DNA of 64,000 nucleotides from Thermomonas paludicola (GTDB lineage Bacteria > Pseudomonadota > Gammaproteobacteria > Xanthomonadales > Xanthomonadaceae). The notes beneath the pieces were generated by a model, which had not been told where the DNA came from, searched no databases, and saw nothing but the letters and a program-made list of their open reading frames with translations. How positions within the stretch are numbered: position 1 is the stretch's first letter; every line of letters begins with the position of its first letter. Positions 24,466 to 32,311 of the stretch are shown in pieces. The stretch lies in assembly GCF_024498955.1 (NCBI RefSeq), contig NZ_CP093311.1, positions 2,542,001-2,606,000 of the forward strand, in the 5' to 3' direction. The translations under genes and the position numbers were made by a program.

Positions 24466-26815
24466 GCGCCTCCCCTGCCGGGGCTGCGTTCCAATCCGGC
24501 GTCGCGCGCCTCAGCAGATGGCGCACGAAGAAATCGAACTTGCGCCGCTGGATGTAGTCGATGGGCTCCTGCGAGCGGCCAACGCCGTGACCCGCGCCGG
24601 GCACGGCGAGCAGATCGAAGTCCTTGCCGGCGCGGATCAGCGCATCGGCCACCTGGTAGGTGGAGGCCGGATCGACGTTCTCGTCCTGCTCGCCGACGAT
24701 CAGCAGCAGGTGGCCACGCAGCTTGTCCGCGTTGTCCACGCCCGACGCGCGCGCGTAGCTGTCGTCGACCGGCCAGCCCATCCACTGCTCGTTCCAGCTG
24801 AGCTTGTCCATGCGGTTGTCGTAGCAGCCGGCGTAGGCCACGGCGACGGTGTAGAACTCCGGATGGAACTCCAGCGCGCCCAGCGCGTTCTGCCCGCCGG
24901 CCGACGCACCGTAGATGCCGACGCCGCCGCTGATGTCGTAGGACGGATCGCGCGCGGCCATCGCCCTGTGCCAGGCGATGCGGTCGGGAAAGCCGGCGTC
25001 GCCGAGGTTCTTCCAGGCCACGTCGTGGAACGCCTTGGAGCGGTTCATCGTGCCCATGCCGTCGATCTGCACGACGATGAAACCGAGGTCGGCCAGCGCC
25101 TGCGCGCCGATCAGGCGTTCGTTGCTGGATTGCGCGTCGAACGGCCAGAACTTCTTCTGCACGTGCGCATCGTGCGGGCCGGCGTAGATGCTTTCGATCA
25201 CCGGATACTTGCGCGACGGATCATAGTGCGTGGGCCGCACCACCAGTCCCCAGATCGGCGTCTTGCCGTCGCGGCCGGGCGCGACGAACGGTTCGGGCGG
25301 CTTGTAGCCGGCGGCAAACAGCGCGCTGGCATCGCCGCGTTCGACTTCCGCAATCAGGCGGCCGTCGCGCGCGTCGCGCAGTTCGGTGACGTCGGGCTGG
25401 TCGAGCCGCGACCAGGTATCGACGTAGTGCGCCAGGTCCGGCGACAGGCTGATCTCGTGCCAGCCGTCGCCGGGCGTCATGTGAACGAGATGCCTGCCAT
25501 CGAAATCGACACGATAGAAATGCTGCATGTACGGATCGCCCGGCTCGCGGCCGTTGGCGGCGAACCAGACCTGCCGCCGCGCCTCGTCCACCTTCACGAT
25601 CCGCCGCACCGCCCACGGCCCGCGCGTGAGCTGGCGCAACCGGCCGCTCTTGCCATCGACCAGGTAGAGGTGGTTCCAGCCGTCGCGCTCGGACTGCCAC
25701 AGGATCCGTTCGCCGCGATTGCCGGCATCCACGAATTCGGCGCGATACCACCAGCTGTTCACGAAGGTCTTGCTGGACTCTTCCACCACGCTGCGCGCCG
25801 CGCCGCTGCGCGCATCGACTTCGATCAGCCGCACGCGCTTGAAGCCGCGCTCGACGAAGCGGAAGGCCAGCGTGTTGCCGTCCGCGCGGAACTGCAGCGG
25901 CGACATCTCGTAGGGATTGGCGAACAGGGCGTCCGATACGTCGATGCGGCGGCCACTCGCCGCCTCGAAGATCACCGGTCGCTCGATATCCACCGGGTCG
26001 CCGGCCTTCGGATAGAGCTGGGTCTGCAGCGTTGGCTGCAGCTGATCGCGCGGCGAGGTGTCCACGCGGGTGATGCGGCGCTGCAGTCCGGGACGCACGC
26101 GGTACAGCGCGACGCGACTGGAATCCGGCGACCACACGATGGTTTCCGGATCATAAAAATCGCCCGGCGAGCCGTCGCGGCTGAGAATGCGGGTTGCGCC
26201 GTCGGCGAGGGTGCGCAGCACGAGATTGTCGCCCGCAACGAACGCCTCGTATTTGCCATCGGGCGAGCGGTGCGGCGCGTCATCGGCCGGCAGCGACAAG
26301 TCACGCACCACGCCCCAGGCGCGCGGGCGGGACTTGTCGATCTCATCACCGATGCGCTCGCAGCGATAGGCATCGCCGAGTTCGCAGCGCACGCGGCCAG
26401 CATCCGTCCGTGCGCGGATTGCGCGCGTGCCTTCTTCGTACTCGAAGTCGGAAAATGGCAGGCGGCGCGCGTCGAAGGATCTTCCCAGCGTCTTGCCGAG
26501 CGCGATCGCCAGCGTCTGCTGATCGAAGGCTGGCTGCGCCTGCGCGTCGCCGACACGGCGCACGACGAACTCGAAGCCACCCTCGGCGGTGCGCCGGTAG
26601 CGGTAGCGCTCGGCGTCGATCCACGTCGCCGGGCCGACCAGTCCTTTCGTCAGGTATATCCATTGCTCGCGCAGGTGCAGCGAACGGCGATAGACGGCTT
26701 CGTCGGGCGCTCTCGGCGTGGCGGTGTGCGCCACTGCCTGCGCGGCGGCGCTGGCGAGCAGCAACATCGCGATGCAACCGGCAGGAACGGTGCGAAGAGC
26801 GGACATGCAAGGCAT
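24449..26815 (-). CDS. Exported S9 (DPP-IV-like) serine peptidase
   Basis: The product is 788 residues. A signal peptide (CIAMLLLASAAAQAVAHT) is followed by a beta-propeller-type DPPIV N-terminal region (about 80-520). The alpha/beta-hydrolase S9 domain has the nucleophile in YGASAGGQNA (Ser638), the Asp in VGEQDENVDP and the His in PGAGHGVGRS. The Ser motif GxSxGG is standard, though Ala replaces the usual Tyr/Trp around it. DPP-IV relatives release dipeptides with proline or alanine at the second position, well suited to Gly-Pro-Hyp collagen fragments. Its 3' end overlaps the hydroxylysine-kinase gene. Another ATG lies at 26806. Location is probably the periplasm or outer surface. Confidence 0.87.
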   Translation of the reverse strand: MPCMSALRTVPAGCIAMLLLASAAAQAVAHTATPRAPDEAVYRRSLHLREQWIYLTKGLVGPATWIDAERYRYRRTAEGGFEFVVRRVGDAQAQPAFDQQTLAIALGKTLGRSFDARRLPFSDFEYEEGTRAIRARTDAGRVRCELGDAYRCERIGDEIDKSRPRAWGVVRDLSLPADDAPHRSPDGKYEAFVAGDNLVLRTLADGATRILSRDGSPGDFYDPETIVWSPDSSRVALYRVRPGLQRRITRVDTSPRDQLQPTLQTQLYPKAGDPVDIERPVIFEAASGRRIDVSDALFANPYEMSPLQFRADGNTLAFRFVERGFKRVRLIEVDARSGAARSVVEESSKTFVNSWWYRAEFVDAGNRGERILWQSERDGWNHLYLVDGKSGRLRQLTRGPWAVRRIVKVDEARRQVWFAANGREPGDPYMQHFYRVDFDGRHLVHMTPGDGWHEISLSPDLAHYVDTWSRLDQPDVTELRDARDGRLIAEVERGDASALFAAGYKPPEPFVAPGRDGKTPIWGLVVRPTHYDPSRKYPVIESIYAGPHDAHVQKKFWPFDAQSSNERLIGAQALADLGFIVVQIDGMGTMNRSKAFHDVAWKNLGDAGFPDRIAWHRAMAARDPSYDISGGVGIYGASAGGQNALGALEFHPEFYTVAVAYAGCYDNRMDKLSWNEQWMGWPVDDSYARASGVDNADKLRGHLLLIVGEQDENVDPASTYQVADALIRAGKDFDLLAVPGAGHGVGRSQEPIDYIQRRKFDFFVRHLLRRATPDWNAAPAGEARGSRG

Positions 26816-26831
26816 CCAGGAATATCCGTAC

Positions 26832-26859
26832 CGTCATTCCCGCGCAGGCGGGAATGACG
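26832..26859. repeat. REP-like palindromic repeat, copy C
   Basis: CGTCATTCCCGCGCAGGCGG followed by GAATGACG forms an almost perfect inverted repeat, one base different from copy A at 4540-4567. It sits between the M24 and S9 peptidase genes. Confidence 0.78.
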
Positions 26860-26866
26860 AGCGAAA

Positions 26867-28075
26867 TCAGTCGGCAAAGGGACAGTCGATGGCGATCGAT
26901 GGCGGCGTGAACCACTGCGCGCCGGTGGCGGTGACGAAGAAATGGTCTTCCAGCCGCACGCCAAAGCCCCCCGGCACCACGATCATCGGTTCGTTGCTGC
27001 AGCACATGCCCGGCGCCAACGGCAGCGCGTTGCCGCGCACCAGGTAGGGCGCTTCGTGGATGGCCAGCCCGCAGCCGTGGCCGGTGCGATGCGGCAGGCC
27101 GGGCAAGCGGTAGCCGGGACCGAGGCCGGCCGCTTCCAGCACGTCGCGCGCGGCCCGATCCACGTCCTCGCAGGCCACGCCGGGGCGCACCGCGTCGAAC
27201 GCCGCCTGCTGCGCGGCGCGCTCCAGGTTCCAGATGCGCACCTGTTCACCACCCGCGCGGCCGAAGCTCCAGGTGCGGGTGATGTCGGCGTTGTAGCCTT
27301 CGACGCTGCAGCCGGTGTCGATCAACACGAGCTCGCCTTCGCGCAGCCGCTGCACGCCGGGAACACCATGCGGGAACGCGGTGGCGTGGCCGAACTGGAC
27401 GATGCAGAAGGTCGAGCCGCCGTCTGCGCCCAGCACGCGGTGGGCGTTGTCGATGAAGCGCACCAGCTCGTCGCTGCCGATGCCTTCACGGGCGATGCCG
27501 GCGGCGAGGCGGTGCACCTGCAGGGTGATGTTGCAGGCGTGCTGCATCAGCGCCAGTTCGGCCGCCGACTTGCGCATCCGGCAGCCGTCGATGACCGGCT
27601 GCGCGTCGAGGATCGCATCGGCCTGCACATGCCTGCGCAATCCGGCATGGATGCGGAACGCTGCCTCGGGGTCCAGTGCCAGCCTGCGCGCGCCGCGTTC
27701 GGCCAGCGTGCGGGCAACCAGCGCGTGCGGATCCTCGTGTTCTTCCCACAGGCGCTTTTGCACGGGAATCTTCAGCACCGCATCCAGCGAGCCTTCCTCG
27801 AATGCCGGGCAAACCAGCACCGGATCGCCCTGCATGGTCAGCAGCATGGCCACCAGCCGCTCGCTGGCACCCCACGGCACCCCGCTGAACCAGCGCAGCG
27901 ATGCGCCCGCGGTCACCAGCAATGCGTCCGCGCCACCGTCACGCATCAGCGCGCGAGCGCGTTCCAGCCGCGCTTCGTATTCCATGCCGGTGATCGCGGC
28001 GGGCCGCCCCGGCAATGGCGTGGAGAGCAGCGCGTGCGCCTGCGACATCGACAGCTGTCCGATCTGCTCGTTCAT
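26867..28075 (-). CDS. M24 peptidase (Xaa-Pro aminopeptidase/prolidase)
   Basis: The product has 402 residues in the two-domain creatinase/prolidase arrangement. The N-terminal creatinase-like domain contains GASERLVAMLLTMQGDPVLV. The C-terminal pita-bread domain holds the five metal ligands in VLIDTGCSVEGYNADITRTW (both Asp), PHRTGHGCGL (His), SNEPMIV (Glu) and RLEDHFFVT (Glu). The family hydrolyses the bond before or after proline in di- or oligopeptides, in the cytoplasm. The predicted role here is freeing hydroxyproline and proline from imported collagen peptides. GGAG lies six bases upstream of the ATG at 28075. It is in line with the FAD dehydrogenase upstream and the S9 peptidase downstream. 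Confidence 0.9.
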   Translation of the reverse strand: MNEQIGQLSMSQAHALLSTPLPGRPAAITGMEYEARLERARALMRDGGADALLVTAGASLRWFSGVPWGASERLVAMLLTMQGDPVLVCPAFEEGSLDAVLKIPVQKRLWEEHEDPHALVARTLAERGARRLALDPEAAFRIHAGLRRHVQADAILDAQPVIDGCRMRKSAAELALMQHACNITLQVHRLAAGIAREGIGSDELVRFIDNAHRVLGADGGSTFCIVQFGHATAFPHGVPGVQRLREGELVLIDTGCSVEGYNADITRTWSFGRAGGEQVRIWNLERAAQQAAFDAVRPGVACEDVDRAARDVLEAAGLGPGYRLPGLPHRTGHGCGLAIHEAPYLVRGNALPLAPGMCCSNEPMIVVPGGFGVRLEDHFFVTATGAQWFTPPSIAIDCPFAD

Positions 28076-28173
28076 GGAGGACTCCGGCGTAAACCGTGTC
28101 CATCCTCGGCGCGATACCCGGCGCGGACTAGCGTCGATCCGACCGGCACCATGCGGACTTCGGCACAATCAAC

Positions 28174-29415
28174 TCAGGCGAAGCGGCCCAGGTCGAATGC
28201 TGCCGACGCCACCGCGCCGGGCCTGCCCGCACACAGATCGGCCAGCAGTTCGCCGCTGATCGCCGCCAACGTCAAGCCAAGGTGCTGGTGGCCGAAGGCG
28301 TAGGCGAGGTTGTCGAAACATTCGCTGCGACCCAGCGCCGGCAGGTAGTCCGGCAGGGTCGGGCGCGCGCCGAACCACGGCACAGGTTCGCCCCGCACCG
28401 GGATACCGAGCTGCTCGACGTGTTCGCGCAGCCGCGCCCACTTGCGCAGATCCGGCGGCGTGTCGATGCCGGCGTATTCGACGAAGCCCGCCGCGCGCAA
28501 CCCACCGGCAAAGCGGGTGAGGATCATCGAGCGATCCTCGAACACCACCGGCGGCAGCGCTGGCCAATCGTGCGCCGCCCAGTGCAGGTGATAGCCACGC
28601 TCGGCGACCAGCGGCGCGCGCACGCCCAATGCGTCCATCAGCGCGCCCGAGCGCACGCCGGCACAGACCAGCACCAGGTCGGCGTCCAGGCGGGTGCCGT
28701 CATCGGCGATGGCGTGGACACGGCGACCCTCGCGCCGCAGTGATTGCACGCGCAGCGACCGCTGGATGCCGCCCGCCTGGGCGAAGGCCGCACCCAGCCG
28801 CTGCGCCAGCGCAGGCAGGTCGGCGATTTGCGCGGTGCCGTCGAAGGCGATGCCGCCCGCGATCGGCGCCGCCAAGTGCGATTGCAGCGTTGCGCGCCGT
28901 GCATCGCCGAGGGCGGACAAGGTCGTCGTGCCGATGTCTGCGCCACGCCATGCGGCTTCGCCACGCCGCGCGCCGGATGCGCTTTCCCAACACACCCAGT
29001 GCCCCTGCTCATGCAGCAGTTCCGGCGCGTTGATCGATTGCGCCAGCCTGCGCCATGCGGGCAAGGCGTCCGCCAGCAGACCGCGAAGAGCCGTGCGTCC
29101 GGCATCGAAGCGCGACGGCACGCACGCGCGCAGGTAGCGCATGACCCAGGGCAGTCGGTGCAGCGGCTCGCGCAGATCCAGCGGCCCGCCAAATGCATGC
29201 CAGCGCCGCGGCGCGCTGCGCAGCGTGGCCAGCGAGGCCAGCGGCTGCACTTGCTCGGTGGCGATATGCCCGGCGTTGCCCCAGGACGAGGCCACGCCGC
29301 CCGCATCGGGGTCGAGCAGCGCCACCTGCCAGCCGTCGCGCTGCAGCGCCAGCGCGCAGGCGCGCCCCACCACACCACCACCAACGACCAAAACGGATGC
29401 GGACGACGAGGTCAT
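28174..29415 (-). CDS. FAD-dependent D-amino-acid (D-hydroxyproline) dehydrogenase, DadA-like
   Basis: The product is a 413-residue DAO-family flavoprotein. The N-terminal Rossmann motif VLVVGGGVVGRACALALQRD is followed by a typical SWGNAGHIATEQVQPLAS loop. The C-terminus has FGARPTLPDYLPALGRS and AYAFGHQHLGLTLAAISGEL, matching DadA-type dehydrogenases. DadA relatives in hydroxyproline operons oxidise cis-4-hydroxy-D-proline, the epimerase product, to pyrroline-4-hydroxy-2-carboxylate. It sits between the AraC regulator and the M24 peptidase, across from the hydroxyproline epimerase, so D-hydroxyproline is the best substrate guess. General D-amino-acid oxidation is the alternative. The start at 29415 gives the FAD motif at the expected N-terminal position. 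Confidence 0.87.
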   Translation of the reverse strand: MTSSSASVLVVGGGVVGRACALALQRDGWQVALLDPDAGGVASSWGNAGHIATEQVQPLASLATLRSAPRRWHAFGGPLDLREPLHRLPWVMRYLRACVPSRFDAGRTALRGLLADALPAWRRLAQSINAPELLHEQGHWVCWESASGARRGEAAWRGADIGTTTLSALGDARRATLQSHLAAPIAGGIAFDGTAQIADLPALAQRLGAAFAQAGGIQRSLRVQSLRREGRRVHAIADDGTRLDADLVLVCAGVRSGALMDALGVRAPLVAERGYHLHWAAHDWPALPPVVFEDRSMILTRFAGGLRAAGFVEYAGIDTPPDLRKWARLREHVEQLGIPVRGEPVPWFGARPTLPDYLPALGRSECFDNLAYAFGHQHLGLTLAAISGELLADLCAGRPGAVASAAFDLGRFA

Positions 29416-29510
29416 GCGTGCGGCACGGCGTGGCGGAGGCGTCATGCTAGGCGCATGCCGCCGTTCCGGCTATGCCGCAATCCGCATCACGAAGACGGAT
29501 CGCGGACGGA

Positions 29511-30233
29511 TCAGCCGCCCACGCCGGCGACCAGCCGCCGGTAGTCGCGGGGGGTGGCGCCCACCGACGCCTTGAACTGCCGGCTGAAGGCGCTCTGGTC
29601 ACTGAAACCGCAGGCCTGGCCGATCGCGGCGATGCTGTCGCCGCCGCGCAGCAGCTCCAGGGCCGCCTCGATGCGCAGGCGCGTCAGCCACTGCTGCGGA
29701 GTGAGGTGAAACACGCGGTGGAACTGCCGCTCCAGCTGCGACAGCGACAGCCCGGCCAACGCCGCCAACGCCTGCATGCGCACGCCTTCGCCGTAGTGCG
29801 CCTCCATGTGGTCGAGCACGCGACGCAGGCGGGCGAAGCCGGGATGGCGGCCATCCGGCTGCTGCAGATCGTGGGAAATGCCGATCAGGCCGGCGATGCC
29901 GTCCGCCTGCCGCAGCGGCGTCTTGTGGGTCAGGCACCAGCCCGGCGCGCGGTTGGGGAACAGGTGGATTTCCAGCTGGTTGGCGATCGCCCGGCCGGCC
30001 AGCACGCGCCGATCCTGTGAAGCGTAGGCGTCGCCCAATCGTTGCGGGAACAGTTCGGCGGGCGTGCGACCCACCACCTCCTCGCGCCGGCTCAGGCCCA
30101 ACCGGCGCACCAGGGTCAGGTTGGCATGGGTGTAGCGCCCGCGCGCGTCCTTGATGAAGAACACGGTGTCGGGCAACGTGTCCAGCAGCTTCTGCAGCTG
30201 GTCGGCATCGACACGGACAGGCAGCATCTCCAT
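29511..30233 (-). CDS. PAS-AraC-family transcriptional regulator
   Basis: The product has 240 residues and starts MEMLPVRVDADQ. A PAS domain lies at about 8-120 (LLDTLPDTVFFIKDARGRYT, and GIAGLIGISHDLQQ). A C-terminal AraC double helix-turn-helix runs from about 140 to 240 (LAALAGLSLSQLERQFHRVF, and IGQACGFSDQSAFSRQFKA). Use of a PAS sensor in place of the usual cupin is uncommon but known in this group. It is divergent from the hydroxyproline epimerase operon and in line with the FAD dehydrogenase, the position expected of the operon's own regulator. Several in-frame starts exist (30284, 30245, 30233). The chosen one avoids overlap with the spacer that must hold promoters. Confidence 0.87.
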   Translation of the reverse strand: MEMLPVRVDADQLQKLLDTLPDTVFFIKDARGRYTHANLTLVRRLGLSRREEVVGRTPAELFPQRLGDAYASQDRRVLAGRAIANQLEIHLFPNRAPGWCLTHKTPLRQADGIAGLIGISHDLQQPDGRHPGFARLRRVLDHMEAHYGEGVRMQALAALAGLSLSQLERQFHRVFHLTPQQWLTRLRIEAALELLRGGDSIAAIGQACGFSDQSAFSRQFKASVGATPRDYRRLVAGVGG

Positions 30234-30340
30234 GGCCCGGATCATACGGCCGAAGCGGCCGATGAATTGTGCCGATTTCGGCATCTCATTCGCCGGAACA
30301 TGGCTAGACGGGCACGGCCGGCTGGCGGATGCTGGGCGGC

Positions 30341-31285
30341 ATGCGCAAGATCGACTACATCGATTCCCACACCGGCGGCGAACCGACCCGCGTGGTGTTG
30401 TCTGCCCTGCCCGGCATGGACCGCGGCACGCTGGCCGAGCGCCGCGCTGCACTGCTGCGCGACCACGACCGCTGGCGCAGCATGATCGCCTGCGAACCGC
30501 GCGGCTCCGACACCATGGTCGGCGCGCTGCTGCTGCCGGCGGAAACCGCCGGTTCGGTGGCGTCGGTCATTTTCTTCAACAACGTCGGCGCGCTCGGCAT
30601 GTGCGGCCACGGCACCATTGGCGTGGTACGCACCTTGGCCCACCTGGGCCGGATCACGCCGGGTCGCCACACCATCGACACGCCGGTCGGCAGCGTGGTC
30701 GCCGAACTGCACCACGACGGCCGCGTCAGCCTGGACAACATCGAGAGCTACCGTCACGCGCAGGGCATCGCGCTGGACGTGCCCGGCATCGGCCGCGTGC
30801 GCGGCGACGTGGCCTGGGGCGGCAACTGGTTCTTCATCAGCCAGGATGCAGCGCTGCCGCTGGACTACGCGCACTGGCGCGAGCTGACCACCTGCACCGT
30901 CGCGATCCGCGACGCGCTGGAAGCCGCCGGCATTCGTGGCGCCGACGGCGCCGAGATCGACCATGTCGAGCTCAATGCCGAGCCCGTCGATCCGGCCAAC
31001 CACGCGCGCAACTTCGTGCTGTGCCCGGGACTGGCCTACGACCGCTCGCCCTGCGGCACCGGCCTGTCGGCCAAGCTGGCCTGCCTGGCGGCCGACGGCA
31101 AACTGGCGCCTGGCGAGACCTTCCGCATGGAAAGCCTCATCGGCAGCGTATTCGAGGGCCGTTACCAGCCGGCCGCCGGCGGGCGCATCCATCCGCGCAT
31201 CACCGGCCGCGCCCATCTCTCCGGCGAGGGTCGGTTGCTGGTTGAGGACGACGACCCCTTCGCTTGGGGCATCGTCGCGAGCTGA
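30341..31285 (+). CDS. lhpA: 4-hydroxyproline 2-epimerase
   Basis: The product has 314 residues of the proline racemase superfamily. The starting [19 protein letters not shown] motif is diagnostic for hydroxyproline epimerases. The two catalytic cysteines are Cys88 in [12 protein letters not shown] and Cys238 in [13 protein letters not shown]. Both acid/base thiols are present, which separates epimerases from the trans-3-hydroxyproline dehydratases that carry Thr at the second position. It interconverts trans-4-hydroxy-L-proline and cis-4-hydroxy-D-proline in the cytoplasm. It is the first gene of the right-pointing operon, with the DHDPS-type deaminase 50 bases downstream. The start at MRKIDY is preferred over the in-frame ATG four codons earlier. 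Confidence 0.93.
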   Translation: MRKIDYIDSHTGGEPTRVVLSALPGMDRGTLAERRAALLRDHDRWRSMIACEPRGSDTMVGALLLPAETAGSVASVIFFNNVGALGMCGHGTIGVVRTLAHLGRITPGRHTIDTPVGSVVAELHHDGRVSLDNIESYRHAQGIALDVPGIGRVRGDVAWGGNWFFISQDAALPLDYAHWRELTTCTVAIRDALEAAGIRGADGAEIDHVELNAEPVDPANHARNFVLCPGLAYDRSPCGTGLSAKLACLAADGKLAPGETFRMESLIGSVFEGRYQPAAGGRIHPRITGRAHLSGEGRLLVEDDDPFAWGIVAS

Positions 31286-31335
31286 GCGCGGCGCCGCCCC
31301 TTTTTTCTTTCGTTCGCCCCTGACGGATCACCCCC

Positions 31336-32244
31336 ATGAACAAAGCCACTTTCTGGCGCGGCGTCGTGCCGGCCATCACCACACCGTTTGCTGCCGATGG
31401 CGACATCGACCACGCCTTCCTGGCCCGCCACGCCAACTGGTTGATCGACGCCGGCTGCACCGGCATCGTCCCGCTGGGTTCGCTGGGCGAAGGCGCCACG
31501 CTGTCGTTCGAGGACAAGCTCGCCATCGTGAAAACCCTGGTCGAGGCGCTGGGCGAGCGCGCGCCGGTGATCCCGGGCATCGCCGCGCTGTCCACCGATG
31601 AGGCAGTGCGGCTGGCACAGGAATGCGAGCGCCTGGGCGCGCGCGGACTGATGGTGCTGCCACCCTACGTGTATTCCACCGACTGGCGCGAAATGGGCGC
31701 GCACGTGCGCGCGGTGGTGCGCGCCACGAAATTGCCCGTGCTGCTCTACAACAACCCGGTCGCCTACAAGACCGACTTCAGCGCCGAGCAGATCGCCGAA
31801 TTGGCGGCCGAGTTCCCGCAGATCGAAGCGGTCAAGGAATCCTCCGGCGACATCCGCCGCTTCGCCGCGATCCGCGCGCTGATCGGCGACCGCCTCGAGC
31901 TGATGGTGGGCATGGACGACGCCATCGTCGAAGGCGTGACGATGGGCGCGACCGGGTGGATCGCCGGCGTGGTCAACGCGTTCCCGGCGGAATCGGTGCG
32001 CGTGTTCGAGCAGGCCCGCGATGGCGGTTCGGACGCCGCGATGGCGCTCTACGCCTGGTTGCTGCCGCTGCTGCGCATGGACACGGTGCCCAAGTTCGTG
32101 CAGCTCATCAAACTGATGCAGCAGCGCGTGGGCCAGGGCAGCGAACGCGTGCGCGCGCCGCGGCTGGTGGTGGAGGGCGCGGAGCGTGACGAAGCGCTAC
32201 GCATCATCGACCATGCCATCGCCACGCGACCGAAACTGCAATGA
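31336..32244 (+). CDS. lhpC: Pyrroline-4-hydroxy-2-carboxylate deaminase (DHDPS superfamily)
   Basis: The product has 302 residues with the dihydrodipicolinate synthase/N-acetylneuraminate lyase fold. Present are VPAITTPFAADGDIDH, the substrate loop PLGSLGEGATLS, the catalytic Tyr in VLLYNNPVAYKT (Tyr138) and the Schiff-base Lys in EAVKESSGD (Lys167). In hydroxyproline operons a member of this family deaminates and dehydrates pyrroline-4-hydroxy-2-carboxylate to 2-oxoglutarate semialdehyde. Its place between the epimerase and an aldehyde dehydrogenase supports that role over lysine biosynthesis or sialic-acid lysis. Confidence 0.9.
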   Translation: MNKATFWRGVVPAITTPFAADGDIDHAFLARHANWLIDAGCTGIVPLGSLGEGATLSFEDKLAIVKTLVEALGERAPVIPGIAALSTDEAVRLAQECERLGARGLMVLPPYVYSTDWREMGAHVRAVVRATKLPVLLYNNPVAYKTDFSAEQIAELAAEFPQIEAVKESSGDIRRFAAIRALIGDRLELMVGMDDAIVEGVTMGATGWIAGVVNAFPAESVRVFEQARDGGSDAAMALYAWLLPLLRMDTVPKFVQLIKLMQQRVGQGSERVRAPRLVVEGAERDEALRIIDHAIATRPKLQ

Positions 32245-32252
32245 CGTTTGCT

Positions 32253-32280
32253 CGTCATGCCCGCCTTCGCGGGGATGACG
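32253..32280. repeat. REP-like palindromic repeat, copy D
   Basis: CGTCATGCCCGCCTTCGCGG followed by GGATGACG has the same outer arms and length as copies A and C with a diverged centre. It lies inside the hydroxyproline operon, between the deaminase and the dehydrogenase. Confidence 0.7.
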
Positions 32281-32311
32281 AACCGGAATCCTGCGAGCAA
32301 TGGTGGGTGAT

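Noticed and set aside
31336..32244. Dihydrodipicolinate synthase (dapA)
   Set aside because: The fold matches, but the substrate loop reads GSLGEGATLS and the gene is flanked by hydroxyproline epimerase and 2-oxoglutarate-semialdehyde dehydrogenase, which fits the deaminase role better.
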